Origin: Panicum virgatum
Taxonomy: Eukaryota > Streptophyta > Magnoliopsida > Poales > Poaceae
Reading direction: 5' to 3'
DNA: 64,000 bases
Assembly (NCBI RefSeq): GCF_016808335.1
Contig: NC_053142.1
Coordinates: forward strand, 5,333,638-5,397,637
The translations under genes were made by a program, and so were the position numbers. The notes under the pieces were generated by a model that had not been told where the DNA came from, searched no databases, and saw only the letters and a program-made list of their open reading frames with translations. This document shows positions 53,714-64,000 of the stretch, piece by piece. Within the stretch, counting starts at the first letter, position 1, and the number at the start of each line of letters is the position of its first letter.

Positions 53714-56007
53714 GCTGGCTCCTGGAGGGCAGATTAGATTGGATTTTATTGTGGAGTTATTTCCTCGTCGAGCCGCCACTCGAGAAACCCTAGCGGGTGT
53801 TTCCCAGATCTTTGTGGAGTGCGTGATCGAGTTTCTTCGGCTCGAGTGCGTCGCTTGGAATTCTCAGAGTTCCCTATCTTCTGATCGTGGTTCGCCACGG
53901 GTGGGAGAAATTATCTAGGGTTTGGATTGCAGTCTTGTAAGCCGAATCTTTTATCTATCTTGCTATTGTTAGCCTTTGCTTGATCAATCGGAAATTATAT
54001 TGACTTGGATATCTCAGCCGTGATGCATCAGACACTTTAAATAATATTGGATTGATGCTGGTGGTTTTGGATCTATCGTGCTGCTGCTTGTGTTTGATAT
54101 CACGCTAGACTAATTCTTGCTCAGTTAAATTCTTTTTCCGTGGGACTAATACCTGGCAGCCGTGGCCAAGTGTTCTGCTTCTTGCTGTTCACGTGCTAGT
54201 GACAGGTGGGAGGATAAATTGATATTGCTATCTGATCGTGTTCCTATTGGAGATCTGAATTGTTGACAGTCTGTTCCTTACGAGACTCGTGCATACTGCT
54301 ATCACATACTATTCAGTATCTCATAATTGTCGACTGTCATTCGTGTGGGATAGGAACTACTGAATTTCTATTGTGCTCATTATTTTAGAACAAAAATTCA
54401 GAAAATTCATATTCAAGCTTATCTTGCACTGTGAAAGGTCGGGCCATTATTCGGACATCGCGGGCGCTGTGAAAGGGGGAGGGCGCTGGCTCCTGGAGGG
54501 CAGATTAGATTGGATTTTATTGTGGAGTTATTTCCTCGTCGAGCCGCCACTCGAGAAACCCTAGCGGGTGTTTCCCGGATCTTTGTGGAGTGCGTGATCG
54601 AGTTTCTTCGGCTCGAGTGCGTCGCTTGGAATTCTCAGAGTTCCCTCTCTTCTGATCGTGGTTCGCCACGGGTGGGAGAAATTATCTAGGGTTTGGATTG
54701 CAGTCTTGTAAGCCGAATCTTTTATCTATCTTGCTATTGTTAGCCTTTGCTTGATCAATCGGAAATTATATTGACTTGGATATCTCAGCCGTGATGCATC
54801 AGACACTTTAAATAATATTGGATTGATGCTGGTGGTTTTGGATCTATCGTGCTGCTGCTTGTGTTTGATATCACGCTAGACTAATTCTTGCTCAGTTAAA
54901 TTCTTTTTCCGTGGGACTAATACCTGGCAGCCGTGGCCAAGTGTTCTTCTTCTTGCTGTTCACGTGCTAGTGACAGGTGGGAGGATAAATTGATATTGCT
55001 ATCTGATCGTGTTCCTATTGGAGATCTGAATTGTTGACAGTCTGTTCCTTACGAGACTCGTGCATACTGCTATCACATACTATTCAGTATCTCATAATTG
55101 TCGACAGTCATTCGTGTGGGATAGGAACTACTGAATTTCTATTGTGCTCATTATTTTAGAACAAAAATTGAGAAAATTCATATTCAAGCTTATCTTGCAC
55201 TGTGAAAGGTCGGGCCATTATTCGGACATCGCGGGCGCTGTGAAAGGGGGAGGGCGCTGGCTCCTGGAGGGCAGATTAGATTGGATTTTATTGTGGAGTT
55301 ATTTCCTCGTCGAGCCGCCACTCGAGAAACCCTAGCGGGTGTTTCCCGGATCTTTGTGGAGTGCGTGATCGAGTTTCTTCGGCTCGAGTGCGTCGCTTGG
55401 AATTCTCAGAGTTCCCTCTCTTCTGATCGTGGTTCGCCACGGGTGGGAGAAATTATCTAGGGTTTGGATTGCAGTCTTGTAAGCTGAATCTTTTATCTAT
55501 CTTGCTATTGTTAGCCTTTGCTTGATCAATCGGAAATTATATTGACTTGGATATCTCAGCCGTGATGCATCAGACACTTTAAATAATATTGGATTGATGC
55601 TGGTGGTTTTGGATCTATCGTGCTGCTGCTTGTGTTTGATATCACGCTAGACTAATTCTTGCTCAGTTAAATTCTTTTTCCGTGGGACTAATACCTGGCA
55701 GCCGTGGCCAAGTGTTCTGCTTCTTGCTGTTCACGTGCTAGTGACAGGTGGGAGGATAAATTGATATTGCTATCTGATCGTGTTCCTATTGGAGATCTGA
55801 ATTGTTGACAGTCTGTTCCTTACGAGACTCGTGCATACTGCTATCACATACTATTCAGTATCTCATAATTGTCGACTGTCATTCGTGTGGGATAGGAACT
55901 ACTGAATTTCTATTGTGCTCATTATTTTAGAACAAAATTCAGAAAATTCATATTCAAGCTTATCTTGCACTGTGAAAGGTCGGGCCATTATTCGGACATC
56001 GCGGGCC
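53714..56007 (+). repeat. Three tandem 771-bp units, more than 99% identical
   Basis: Units start GCTGGCTCCTGGAGGG at 53714, 54485 and 55256 and end ...TTCGGACATCGCGGGC. The two inner junctions carry GCTGTGAAAGGGGGAGGGC. Only about six substitutions were spotted among copies (for example CCCTATCTT versus CCCTCTCTT, and TTCTGCTTC versus TTCTTCTTC). Units look like a leader: CT-rich, GAAACCCTAGCGGG near the start, no long frame. Small frames of 63 codons across each inner junction are by-products. Confidence 0.92.
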
Positions 56008-56024
56008 ACGTTCTTATCACTCCC

Positions 56025-57610
56025 CCTTTTTGGTGATTGATGACAACACAATCAAAGCAAGTATAAATTTGCAAAAATTGACCAATTGAACCACTTACAC
56101 TTGCTTCGATGCTTACTACCATCCAATGTCGGCTTGGCCTCCCCCTAAATCCATGATTCCCTCTTTGTTTCTCCCCATATTGTGATCACATGATTTGAAA
56201 TTTCTTCCCCTTTGTCAATATCACTTGCTTTGATCCACATTTCTCCCCCTTTGGAATCAGGTCACCTAAAAAGTCCTTGCAAAATCGTATAGCTCAAAGA
56301 GAAAAGTTAGTGGCCTAGGGAGTTAGTTACATGAATCATGATCCATTTGTATGATATCAATAAAGATATCAATTGAAAAAGTACTAAAGTGGATCACAAA
56401 ATCATGAAACTAGCATGACATGAGCTAAGATTTCCACAAAGTATGTGCACGAAATGATAATGTGGAAATCAAATGCACAACTCATCATTTTAACCAAAAA
56501 AGCTTAGACCATATCATGCACGGAGGTAGCTCTAAAAGATCAAAGAATTGACAATGATACCAATGAAAATAGTTAGAACCTTGCATACCTCCGGGGGTGT
56601 AGTTAGTCACCTTGATTGTACCAATTGAAAATGACTTGAGTGAAGCCAATTGAAGGATCTTGCATGAAAAGCACTTGGTACACGAAGGTGAGCAAATATA
56701 TGAGCACATAGTTTATGAACTTAGATGTGAAAATTTAAGTTCAATAGAGCATGGCGCAATATGCATGAAAGCACACTTAATTTATCTAATCACTCTTATA
56801 GAGTTGTTAATTCACATTAAGGGTGAACAACATTCTCTTAGAGTGTTTACTCCGTTGAGAGACTACAGAAGATAAATTTACAAACATGTTAGTCTCTAAA
56901 ATCACAAACCGTAGGATGAACTCCGCCTAAATGTGTGTATTTAATGTTTGAATCACCAAGCAAATATATGCACAATATTTTTGACAATATTGGGAAGTTT
57001 ACCCTGTAGCTTATGTTCATGGTACACAAATAAAATACATACCTCATGAAGTCCTTGCACCATGAAGGGTAACCACGTGTAGTTTTCTACACACTTATCA
57101 AACTATATAGGTTGCTCATGGGTTAAAGTATGACACAAGCAACCCACCATATATAACACTAGGAAATGCAATGCATGCAAACCTCCTAGCAAAAGCAATG
57201 GAGCTACATGATGATTGAATTGAAATCTAGCTACCATTATCTTGTGGGGGACTTGGGCACTAAATGTCCAAGTTGCGAGCTTGACTTCTTAAGTTTGAAT
57301 CACCTCATCTTTTTGTAAGCCAAGCCTCCAAATCCCCCGTAGCCGGTCTTGGGCTTCAAGTATCCTTTGGAACCCACACCATTTGAGGCCCATTCATGTT
57401 GGTGATGAGTTCCTTGGGCACCCAAATGGAGCGGTTCAAACTCATTTCTATCTTCCCAACCTTGTGAGCAACCACCTTGTCATTGGTCTTCTTCTTGATC
57501 ATATAGGAGGTGCTATTACTTTTGTTCCTCCGATTGGGCTTGGTGTAGATGAGAGAACTCTTGATGGAGAGCTTTTTCTTGTTCTTCTCATCCGGAAGCT
57601 TCTTCTTTGG
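56025..57610 (-). other. Non-coding 3' internal region of the SIRE-type element
   Basis: It starts with the right half of the polypurine region (minus strand ...ATCACCAAAAAGG). Several further CTCCCCCTTT/CTTCCCC tracts occur at 56,140-56,260. Decayed gag-spacer text (minus strand ELITNMNGPQMVWVPK near 57,400) marks where pol would begin, so the pol deletion falls between about 57,350 and 56,300. Nothing else coding. Confidence 0.6.
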
Positions 57611-59235
57611 TTAAGGACACTTGTTGGACTTGTGGCCTTCTTGATGGCACTTGAAGCATGTCACGGTGGACCCCTTCTCAAGCTTCTTCACCATGTCTTC
57701 ACTGTTATCTTGAGAAGGTTGGACAATGCTCTTGCCCTTCAATCTTGCCAAGTCCTTCATGAGCCTTTCAACTTCTTGTTTGAGCTCATCATTCTCCTTG
57801 GCAATGAGATCGTCACATGGTTCTACAATCACATCCTCAAAGCGTTTCTCGTTGCAAGGGTTAGAGCAAGATATATCAATTAAATCAATGCAAGAAGTTG
57901 AAGTTTCTACCTTAGAGATAGGGATTGCACATGGGATAGATTGCTTCATTTCCAAAAAGTCATTAGTTTCATTCTTAATGCTCTCAATTTTTAATTTGAG
58001 CTCTTCATGCTCCTTACTAAGCAATTTCAATTTGTACAATAAATCTTCATAATTTGTAGCAAGGGTAGCATTAAGACCATTAAGAGCATTAAGATTTTTT
58101 ATTTTCTTAGATTGTTTCTTAATGACTTTTTAGTGCTCATGAACCAAGTCAAGAAACTCATCATTGGAGGGAGAGTCGGAGTCATCATCACTTATATCGC
58201 TTTTATTACCTTTGGCCATAAGGCATATATTGGATGATGATGGCATGCCCATGTTGATGCGGGTGGTGAATCTTTTGGTTGACTCATCACTTGAGTTTGA
58301 GCTTGATTCTTTACCATCGCTTACCCATTCGCCAAGGATGATGAGGGCTTCTTCCTTGGGCTTCTTCTCCTTCCCTTGCTTCTCGTGCTTGATCCTCTCA
58401 ACCTTCATGAGTTGGTGGTGAGGCCCATCTTTGAGGAAGACCATGTACCCCATCATGTTGATCTTCTTCAAGCACTTGTTCATCATCTTGGCTTGCTTGA
58501 GAAGCATGGGGCTCATCTCTTCTTTTTCATCACTTGAGGAGCATTGTCTTGCATCCTCATTTTCCTCTTCACTTGAGCTTCTTTTGATTGCCATCTTCTT
58601 CAACATTTTGACTTGCTTGCTTGCAAGGGCACTATATGTTGGTGAAGAAGGTGGTGCTCTTGGCATGATGTCATTGCGAAGCTCATGGGCGATCACCTTG
58701 TTGAGGACTTGATTTGGTTTCAATGTATTGAGATCTTTCTCATATAGAATTGTTGTCACCAAATCATAGTCCGCCCTCCATAGTGAGTGAAGGATCTTGC
58801 GAATGAGTTCCGTATCTCCAATTTGCTTCACACCTAAAGAATTGATCTCATTCACAAAAATATTCAATCATGAGTACATAGCTTCGACATTTTCATGATC
58901 AAGTTGCTTGAAGCTATTAAGCTTATCAATGAGAACATGGTATTTTTCATTGGCAACATCCTCCGTGCCCTCATGGTTCTCAATGATAGTCTTCCATAGC
59001 TCCTTAGCATTTTCACATGCAAACACATGATTGAACACATTGTACCATGAGAAGACAAGATCATGCTTTTTGCGGTTACATCATATTGCTTCTCTTATTG
59101 ACCATCATTTTTCATTCCTTCACTAACTACTCTCCAAACATTTAGGCCCGTTGCTTGGAGATGGGCTTGCATAAGAACCTTCCAACGTTGGAAGCCCGTG
59201 CCATCAAACCGTGGAGCATTCCTAAAAGGATCCAT
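57611..59235 (-). pseudogene. SIRE-type copia gag, decayed
   Basis: Starts MDPFRNAPRFDGTGFQRWKV at 59235, the family's N-terminal phrase, and continues through the UBN2-type gag core (IRKILHSLWRADYDLVTTIL, LNKVIAHELRND). A Lys/Ser-rich section and a coiled coil follow, then one CCHC zinc knuckle (CFKCHQEGHKSNKC) near 57,620. Lesions are a TAA soon after KNDGQ (about 59,090), a frame change after that stop (text resumes as a different frame near 59,040), a TGA for Arg at 58,867-58,869, and a stop after the linker near 58,130. The nucleocapsid part remains open over 142 codons. Confidence 0.8.
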
Positions 59236-59345
59236 CCCTTCCCCGATGAGCTAACTTACTAGACGGTGAAGCCTAACCGATCCAACGAGCCGGTATACAC
59301 AAATTGCCAATGGAATTGGCTTTCATTGTTAAAGATGTGAGCCCC

Positions 59346-59359
59346 AGCTCTAATACCAA
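59346..59359 (-). other. Primer binding site of the SIRE-type element
   Basis: The minus strand reads TTGGTATTAGAGCT, one change from the usual TTGGTATCAGAGCT initiator-Met match, one base from the LTR. Confidence 0.85.
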
Positions 59360-59360
59360 T

Positions 59361-59711
59361 TGAAAGGAATTGGGCGCTCGTAGCCTAAGAGGGGGAGGGC
59401 GTCAATTAGACAACTTAAAGCCTTAATCTATGGCTCCAACTATTTTACACAAAATTTAAGCTAAAATATGCTATCTAGATGTGCAACTATGGTTCATCTA
59501 GTGTGAAACCCTCATCCCAAAGAGGTTTGCAACCTATAGCCAAATCTAGCAAGATACTACACTAAGAATGTAAAGGCACACAAGTTGTAAGAAATAAACA
59601 TGGAAGCCTAAATAGGGATGAGAGTTAGAAAACTCTTGACGCGAGATTTATCCCGTGGTTCAGTTAGCCACAAAGGCACTCCTACTCCATGTTGTTGAAG
59701 CACTCACTAAG
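59361..59711 (-). repeat. Truncated 5' LTR of the SIRE-type element
   Basis: The plus strand starts TGAAAGGAATTGGGC and parallels 51772-52110 of the other LTR. It stops at CACTAAG, where CACTACCAAAAAA begins; the other LTR continues CACTAAGAGTATCGC. Confidence 0.88.
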
Positions 59712-59864
59712 CACTACCAAAAAAATGAGCATTCATTCGCGACCGTTAGCACCGGCCGTCTTTAACCCGGTACTAACACATGCATTTAGTACCGGTTCTA
59801 CAACACAGTACCCACAAGAGCCATTTAGTACTAGCTAGAGCCACCAGTCATTACAAAAGAACAT

Positions 59865-62800
59865 TGTTGGGTATTTTAACATCACGAATAAATCCGCAAG
59901 CGCACGGATACCGTTGTAGCTTTCACCTTAGAGTATTCCAAGGGTTATCGAATCCGCAGGGAACGTGTGTGTTCTCTCTTCTATTCTAGTCGGTCCAAGG
60001 ACACACCAAGATAGGTAGAAGGATAGAGAGGATTCCTAAGATAGCACTATAGCTGAGTTAATGGTCGATCTCTCGGGCACAATACTCACTTCGGGCATCG
60101 GCTTACAACAAGTCTGCCAGTCGACTCCGGCCAACAGCTCTATGCTATATCCAAATGTGGAGGATTACAAAGGACCAATAGGACTGTCACCACCTACGGC
60201 CTACCTCTACAAACTGTGGGATATAAGGCAGATGAAGGATAGCCCTTAGCCTAGACCCCATGCCTATGCTACTGATTACTACTACAGTCTAACTATGTTT
60301 GGGACCCATAGCAAACTACAGCACTCTGTACGAATATAGAGCGACGAACCCGTGAGTAAGAGAACTGATCTCACTCAACTACAAGCACTACTAGCATATA
60401 CTACACCAAGTAAAATACTAGAGATAGGAACCATGAATACTTACTAAATCCGAAGAATGTAGCAACATCTGTCGAGGTACAAGTTGGGAGTAGAGTGCCG
60501 ACACTCTGGCACTTCTCCTGAACTACTTTCTCACTCTCGTAGAGGCACAATTTGGAGAAGAGCGCCGAATACCGGCGCCCCTCCTGAGTGCCTCTACCCT
60601 CTCCCTAGTCTAAGACAACTCTAAATGCAAGAGAAGGTGTGAAGCTCACACTTGGTGAATGTGTTGAATTGGAGCCCCTCCCCTCATATATATAGGAGGG
60701 AGCCACGGGCAGCACGGCAACCTTCAGCAGCTAATCCTCCAAGAACTGACCTTGCGAGCCAATGGGGAGCTGCCACGTCAAAGGAGGTAAGTCGGTTGTG
60801 GAGTGGGCTGGTCGGTCGACAAGGCGGTCGGCTGATGGCCCACTGCCACCAACCGCCCCCAATCTTCTTCTGGTGGGCTATCCTAGCCTTTCTTTAGTCC
60901 AAATACTGAGTCATGGCGTGTCCTAAGCAGTTTTTCTTTGGTCTTTGGGCTCGGTTTGATCCAATTGAGCCCGAATCGTGTTCTCAGATTGGTCTGCCCT
61001 TTTTGCCTTGAATTGCGGAGTGCGTTTCCTTGCTCTTGAGGTGTGTTTTCTACCTTATTTCACCTGCATACAAATATTTACCAACACTCATGGAAATGGT
61101 CAATAATAAACCCCTACCACTATATTGATGTTTACATTTTATGTATTTATGCAGGAGTTGACGGCCTAAAATTGGTACTTAGCAGCCGTCAACAACACCC
61201 CCACACTTAGCCTTTGCTCGTCCTCGAGTAAAGGAGAAAGGACTAAGGTGGAACATGACTTACAAAGATATGAAGCGAGCATAAGAGATATCCCAACCCA
61301 TACCTTATACTTTTGAACTTTGAAGTGTCTATCATGCCATCTTGGGTAGTTGAGGAATGGAATGGTCTTGAATCAAATCACTTCTGCTCCTCATGTCAAG
61401 TAGCTTGGGATTTTTCAATAAGTTTTCAAAATAAACCCTGCTTAGCCCCTCATTTGATTCTCTCAGATCGCTCAATGTGTATATGTCCTTACCAAGGCAT
61501 TTGACTTGCCTTCTCTTCATCCTACTTCTAGTGATGGATATATGTGGAGCTTAAGGTAGGGTATGAAAGATAAGGCATACTTGCATCACATTTATTGCAA
61601 AGCCAAAAACCTGATCCAAAGAGAAAAACAAATCATATTATCGGATCAAGATGTGCACGTGTATGGATTATGGTGGATGGAATGGAAACTCCTTTTGTGT
61701 GGTCTCTCTCTATGAATTCTTTTGAGAGCATGGCTATCTCTTCTTCTCTCTTTTTTTTCAAGACCTTCATGGGTCTCCTTTTTCTTTTTTTCTTTTTTTC
61801 AAGGACCTTCATGGGTCCTCTTTTCTTTTTATAGCCCATGCTTCATTTTTTTAACAATAACTAGAGAGAGAGACCAACACATACTGTGGAGCATTTATTT
61901 TGTAAAATGAAGGGGTGGTACAATGCTAATCTTTTTATAGAAGCATAGCAAGGGGGTATTATGGTGTGCACGTGAATCTTGATCATGAAAGCATGACAAA
62001 AATTTCTCTTTAGGGTCACAACTGTTTGACAAAGCTCAATGCAAATACAAGCAGCATATGTATATAGGGTTTTCATGACATAACATCATATGGCTTTGGT
62101 AGGACTTTGGCATATCAAAGAGGAGCTTTGGAAAGGGTTTTTCAAATTTTCAAATAAAGTTCCCAAGCACTTAAACAATAAAAAGCGAAGATCATATCAT
62201 TCAAATCATATCTCAAACGTCAACTACTTAGATAAGCATGCTTTCCTAAATATTTTCATTCACAAGCATCAAGATGATAAGCAAGGAATAAAACATATGC
62301 AAGCCAACCATAGGAAACATTTAGAGTAGGTGCAACACACTGATTCATTTTGAGTTTGATTTTAGTGAGTAAGATTTAAAAACCATTCAAACTCATGAAT
62401 CAAGAGAGTTGAGAGATAGAGGGTGCACAAACCATCGTTTTTGAAGAAGATGGAGATCAAGGCAGTGGTGATTCAGCCAAACTACCGGGTAGCCGGCTGA
62501 GTCTGGTGTCTTTGCCTTTTTCCTTGTCATATTTGTGTAGACGATGTTGTGCAATACATATGTGGGAGATCTCGAATATGCATGGCAATAATGGTCTTGA
62601 GAGATCTCCGCCACACTTGTGCTTGCACCTGGTGCTGTATTCAAACAAAATGGTGGAAACGAAATAATGGCTCCGCCGGTTTTAAGAACCAGGGAGCCCT
62701 AAAATTTATTCAAACTAAATATTAATCTCACCATGATTCTTACTCTGGCGATCCTCGGGAGACCTCCCGGCAGGGCTTTGTTTAAAGTCAAAAGCAGGAC

Positions 62801-63862
62801 ACTAAGAGTACTTACCATGACGTTTTGTTGATGAGAACTTAATATTGTCACCATGCAACTCCTCTCATACCTCCGGCCTACCTCTACAAACGTGGAGGAT
62901 TATGAAGGACCAATAGGGCTGTCACCACCTACGGCCTACCTCTACAAACCATGGGATACAAGGCAAATGAATGATAACTCTTAGCCTAGACACCATGCCT
63001 ACACTACTGATTACTACTGCAGTCTAACTACGTTTGGGTGCCCGTAGCAAACTATAGCACTCTGTACGAATACAGAGCGATGAACCCACGAGTAAGAGAA
63101 CTGATCTCACTCAACTACAAGCACTACTAGCATATACTATACCAAGTAAAATACTAGAGATAGGAACCATGAATACTTACTAAACCCGAAGAATGTAGCA
63201 TCATCCGTAGAGGTACAAGTTGGGAGTAGAGTGCCGACACCCCGGCACTTCTCCCGAACTAGTCTCTCACTCTCGTAGAGGCACAATTTGGAGAAGAGCG
63301 CCGAATACCGGCGCCCCTCCTGAGTGCCTCTACCCTCTCCCTAGTCTAAGACAACTCTAAATGCAAGAGAAGGTGTGAAGCTCACACTTGGTGGATGTGT
63401 TGAATTGGAGCCCCTCCCCTCATATATATAGGAGGGAGCCACGGGCAGCACGGCGACCTTCAGAAGCTAATCCTCCAAGAACCGACCTTGTGAGCCAATG
63501 GGGAGCTGCCATGTCAAAGGAGGTAAGTCAGTTGTGGAGTGGGTTGTTCGGCCGACCAGGTGGTCGGCCGATGGCCCACTGCCACCAACTGCCCCTAATC
63601 TTCTTCTGGTCTTTGGGCTCGGTTTGATCCAATTGAGCCCGAATCGTGTTCTTTGATTGGTCTGGCCTTTTTGCCTTGAATTGCGGAGTGTGTTTTCTTG
63701 ATCTTGAGGTGTGTTTTCTACCTTATTTCACCTGCATACAAATATTTACAAACACTCGTGGAAATGATCAATAATAAACCCCTACCACTATATTGATGTT
63801 TACATTTTATGTATTTATGCAGGAGTTGACGGCCTAAAATTGGTACTTAGCAGCCGTCAACA
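59865..63862 (-). mobile_element. Gypsy remnant with two LTRs and a mostly deleted interior
   Basis: The left copy (59865-61194) starts TGTTGGGTATTTT and ends GCCGTCAACA. It is followed by ACACCCCCACAC (61195-61206), a polypurine tract read on the minus strand, so it is the 3' LTR. The right copy (about 62,889-63,862) matches 60,155-61,194 closely but lacks its other end and has a 65-bp length difference near 63,612. The interior (61,207-62,888) has only short frames and CTCGAGGACGAGCAAAGG-like text typical of Tat-type gypsy 3' regions. No gag or pol survives, and no matching target duplication was found. Confidence 0.65.
61207..62888. other. Interior of the gypsy remnant
   Basis: AT-rich 3' internal sequence without recognisable protein domains. 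Two near-identical T/CTT-rich phrases around CTTCATGGGTC occur at about 61,765 and 61,806. Nothing else supported. Confidence 0.45.
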
Positions 63863-64000
63863 AGCGTCACCGACGTCGGGATGTAACTATTGATAACTAT
63901 TTAGTACCGGCTGGTGGTTCCAGCCGGTACTAAATGCTACCCAAAATATTTAGTACCGGATAGAGTCTACACCCGGTACAAAAATACCCTATTTGTACCG

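Larger units (their letters stand above)
53256..56019. mobile_element. 2.76 kb TGAT...ATCA insertion of unknown family
   Basis: Flanked by the 5-bp duplication CTCCC (53251-53255 and 56020-56024); joining the flanks rebuilds an ordinary SIRE polypurine tract, AATCTCCCCCTTTTTGG on the plus strand. The ends are TGAT and ATCA, the TG...CA pattern of retrovirus-like integration. Inside are an 87-codon frame (53266-53529), about 170 bp of spacer, a 14-G run (53701-53714) and three 771-bp tandem units. There is no primer site, polymerase or obvious pair of LTRs. It may be a composite derivative of an LTR element. Confidence 0.7.
51772..59711 (-). mobile_element. SIRE/Maximus-type copia retrotransposon without pol
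   Basis: Reading on the minus strand there is a truncated 5' LTR (59361-59711), primer site (59346-59359), decayed gag (59235-57611), non-coding internal sequence with several CTCCCCCTTT-type tracts (57600-56025), polypurine tract interrupted by a 2.76 kb insertion, and 3' LTR (53248-51772). No protease, integrase, RT or RNase H text is present, so 4 kb or more of pol is missing. A CACTA element cuts the 5' LTR at 59712. Confidence 0.85.
59712..64000. mobile_element. Third CACTA element, right end outside the window
   Basis: Starts CACTACCAAAAAAATGAG after AAG (59709-59711). Subterminal TTTAGTACCGGxT / ACCGGTACTAAA phrases occur at 59750-59850 and again at 63,895-64,000. Between them lies a gypsy remnant. 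No transposase text is visible in the part shown, so a small non-autonomous element is likely. Confidence 0.65.

Noticed and set aside
54373..55335. Two identical 63-codon frames at 54373-54564 and 55144-55335
   Set aside because: They span the junctions of the 771-bp tandem units and differ in one residue; by-products of the array rather than genes.
57383..57883. 166-codon plus-strand frame
   Set aside because: Antisense to the SIRE gag and its spacer.

Overview
This window reads as nuclear DNA of a grass, most likely a panicoid. The signs are CACTA elements with ACCGGT/GCCGAGTG subterminal repeats, SIRE-type copia and Tekay-type gypsy retrotransposons, an NPH3/BTB gene with a phase-split intron, G-type lectin receptor kinase and DUF4220/DUF594 genes, and an NBS-LRR tail. 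No bacterial features, rRNA, tRNA or CRISPR array were seen. About 80% of the window is transposon-derived.

Layout. 1-2.5 kb: an LTR fragment and the 3' end of a LINE. 3.0-8.7 kb (minus strand): an NPH3-family gene split by a 3.7 kb hAT element, with a second apparent hAT excision footprint and a nonsense codon. 9.9-11.8 kb: a PIF/Harbinger element ending ten bases beyond the stop codon of a G-type lectin receptor kinase (11.8-14.2 kb, minus). That kinase has an in-frame stop between its membrane and kinase parts, and a short-LTR retroelement sits where its start codon should be. 17.6-19.6 kb: the only apparently intact host gene, a DUF4220/DUF594 membrane protein, preceded by a three-codon uORF.

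19.7-50.4 kb is a four-level nest. An outer CACTA element (TSD AAT) contains a probable solo LTR, and an inner CACTA (25.6-49.2 kb) has landed in an exon of the outer element's Transposase_24 gene. The inner CACTA carries a Ulp1-type protease pseudogene and a TNP2 transposase that has lost its catalytic middle. A Tekay-type chromovirus (34.6-49.0 kb) with a nearly complete gag-pol is inserted about 150 bp from the right end of the inner CACTA.

50.7-51.5 kb: an NBS-LRR tail and a 195-bp tandem duplication. 51.8-59.7 kb (minus): a SIRE-type copia element with gag but no pol. Its polypurine tract is interrupted by a 2.76 kb TGAT...ATCA insertion carrying three nearly identical 771-bp tandem units. 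59.7-64 kb: a further CACTA end that cuts off the SIRE 5' LTR and itself contains a gypsy remnant with two LTRs and little interior.

No clearly new biochemical system is evident. The most unusual items are the TGAT...ATCA insertion with its 771-bp array, the hAT excision footprint in the NPH3 gene, the duplicated hAT terminus, and the complete insertion chronology readable from the nest. All family names rest on reading translated sequence by eye; no database search was run.
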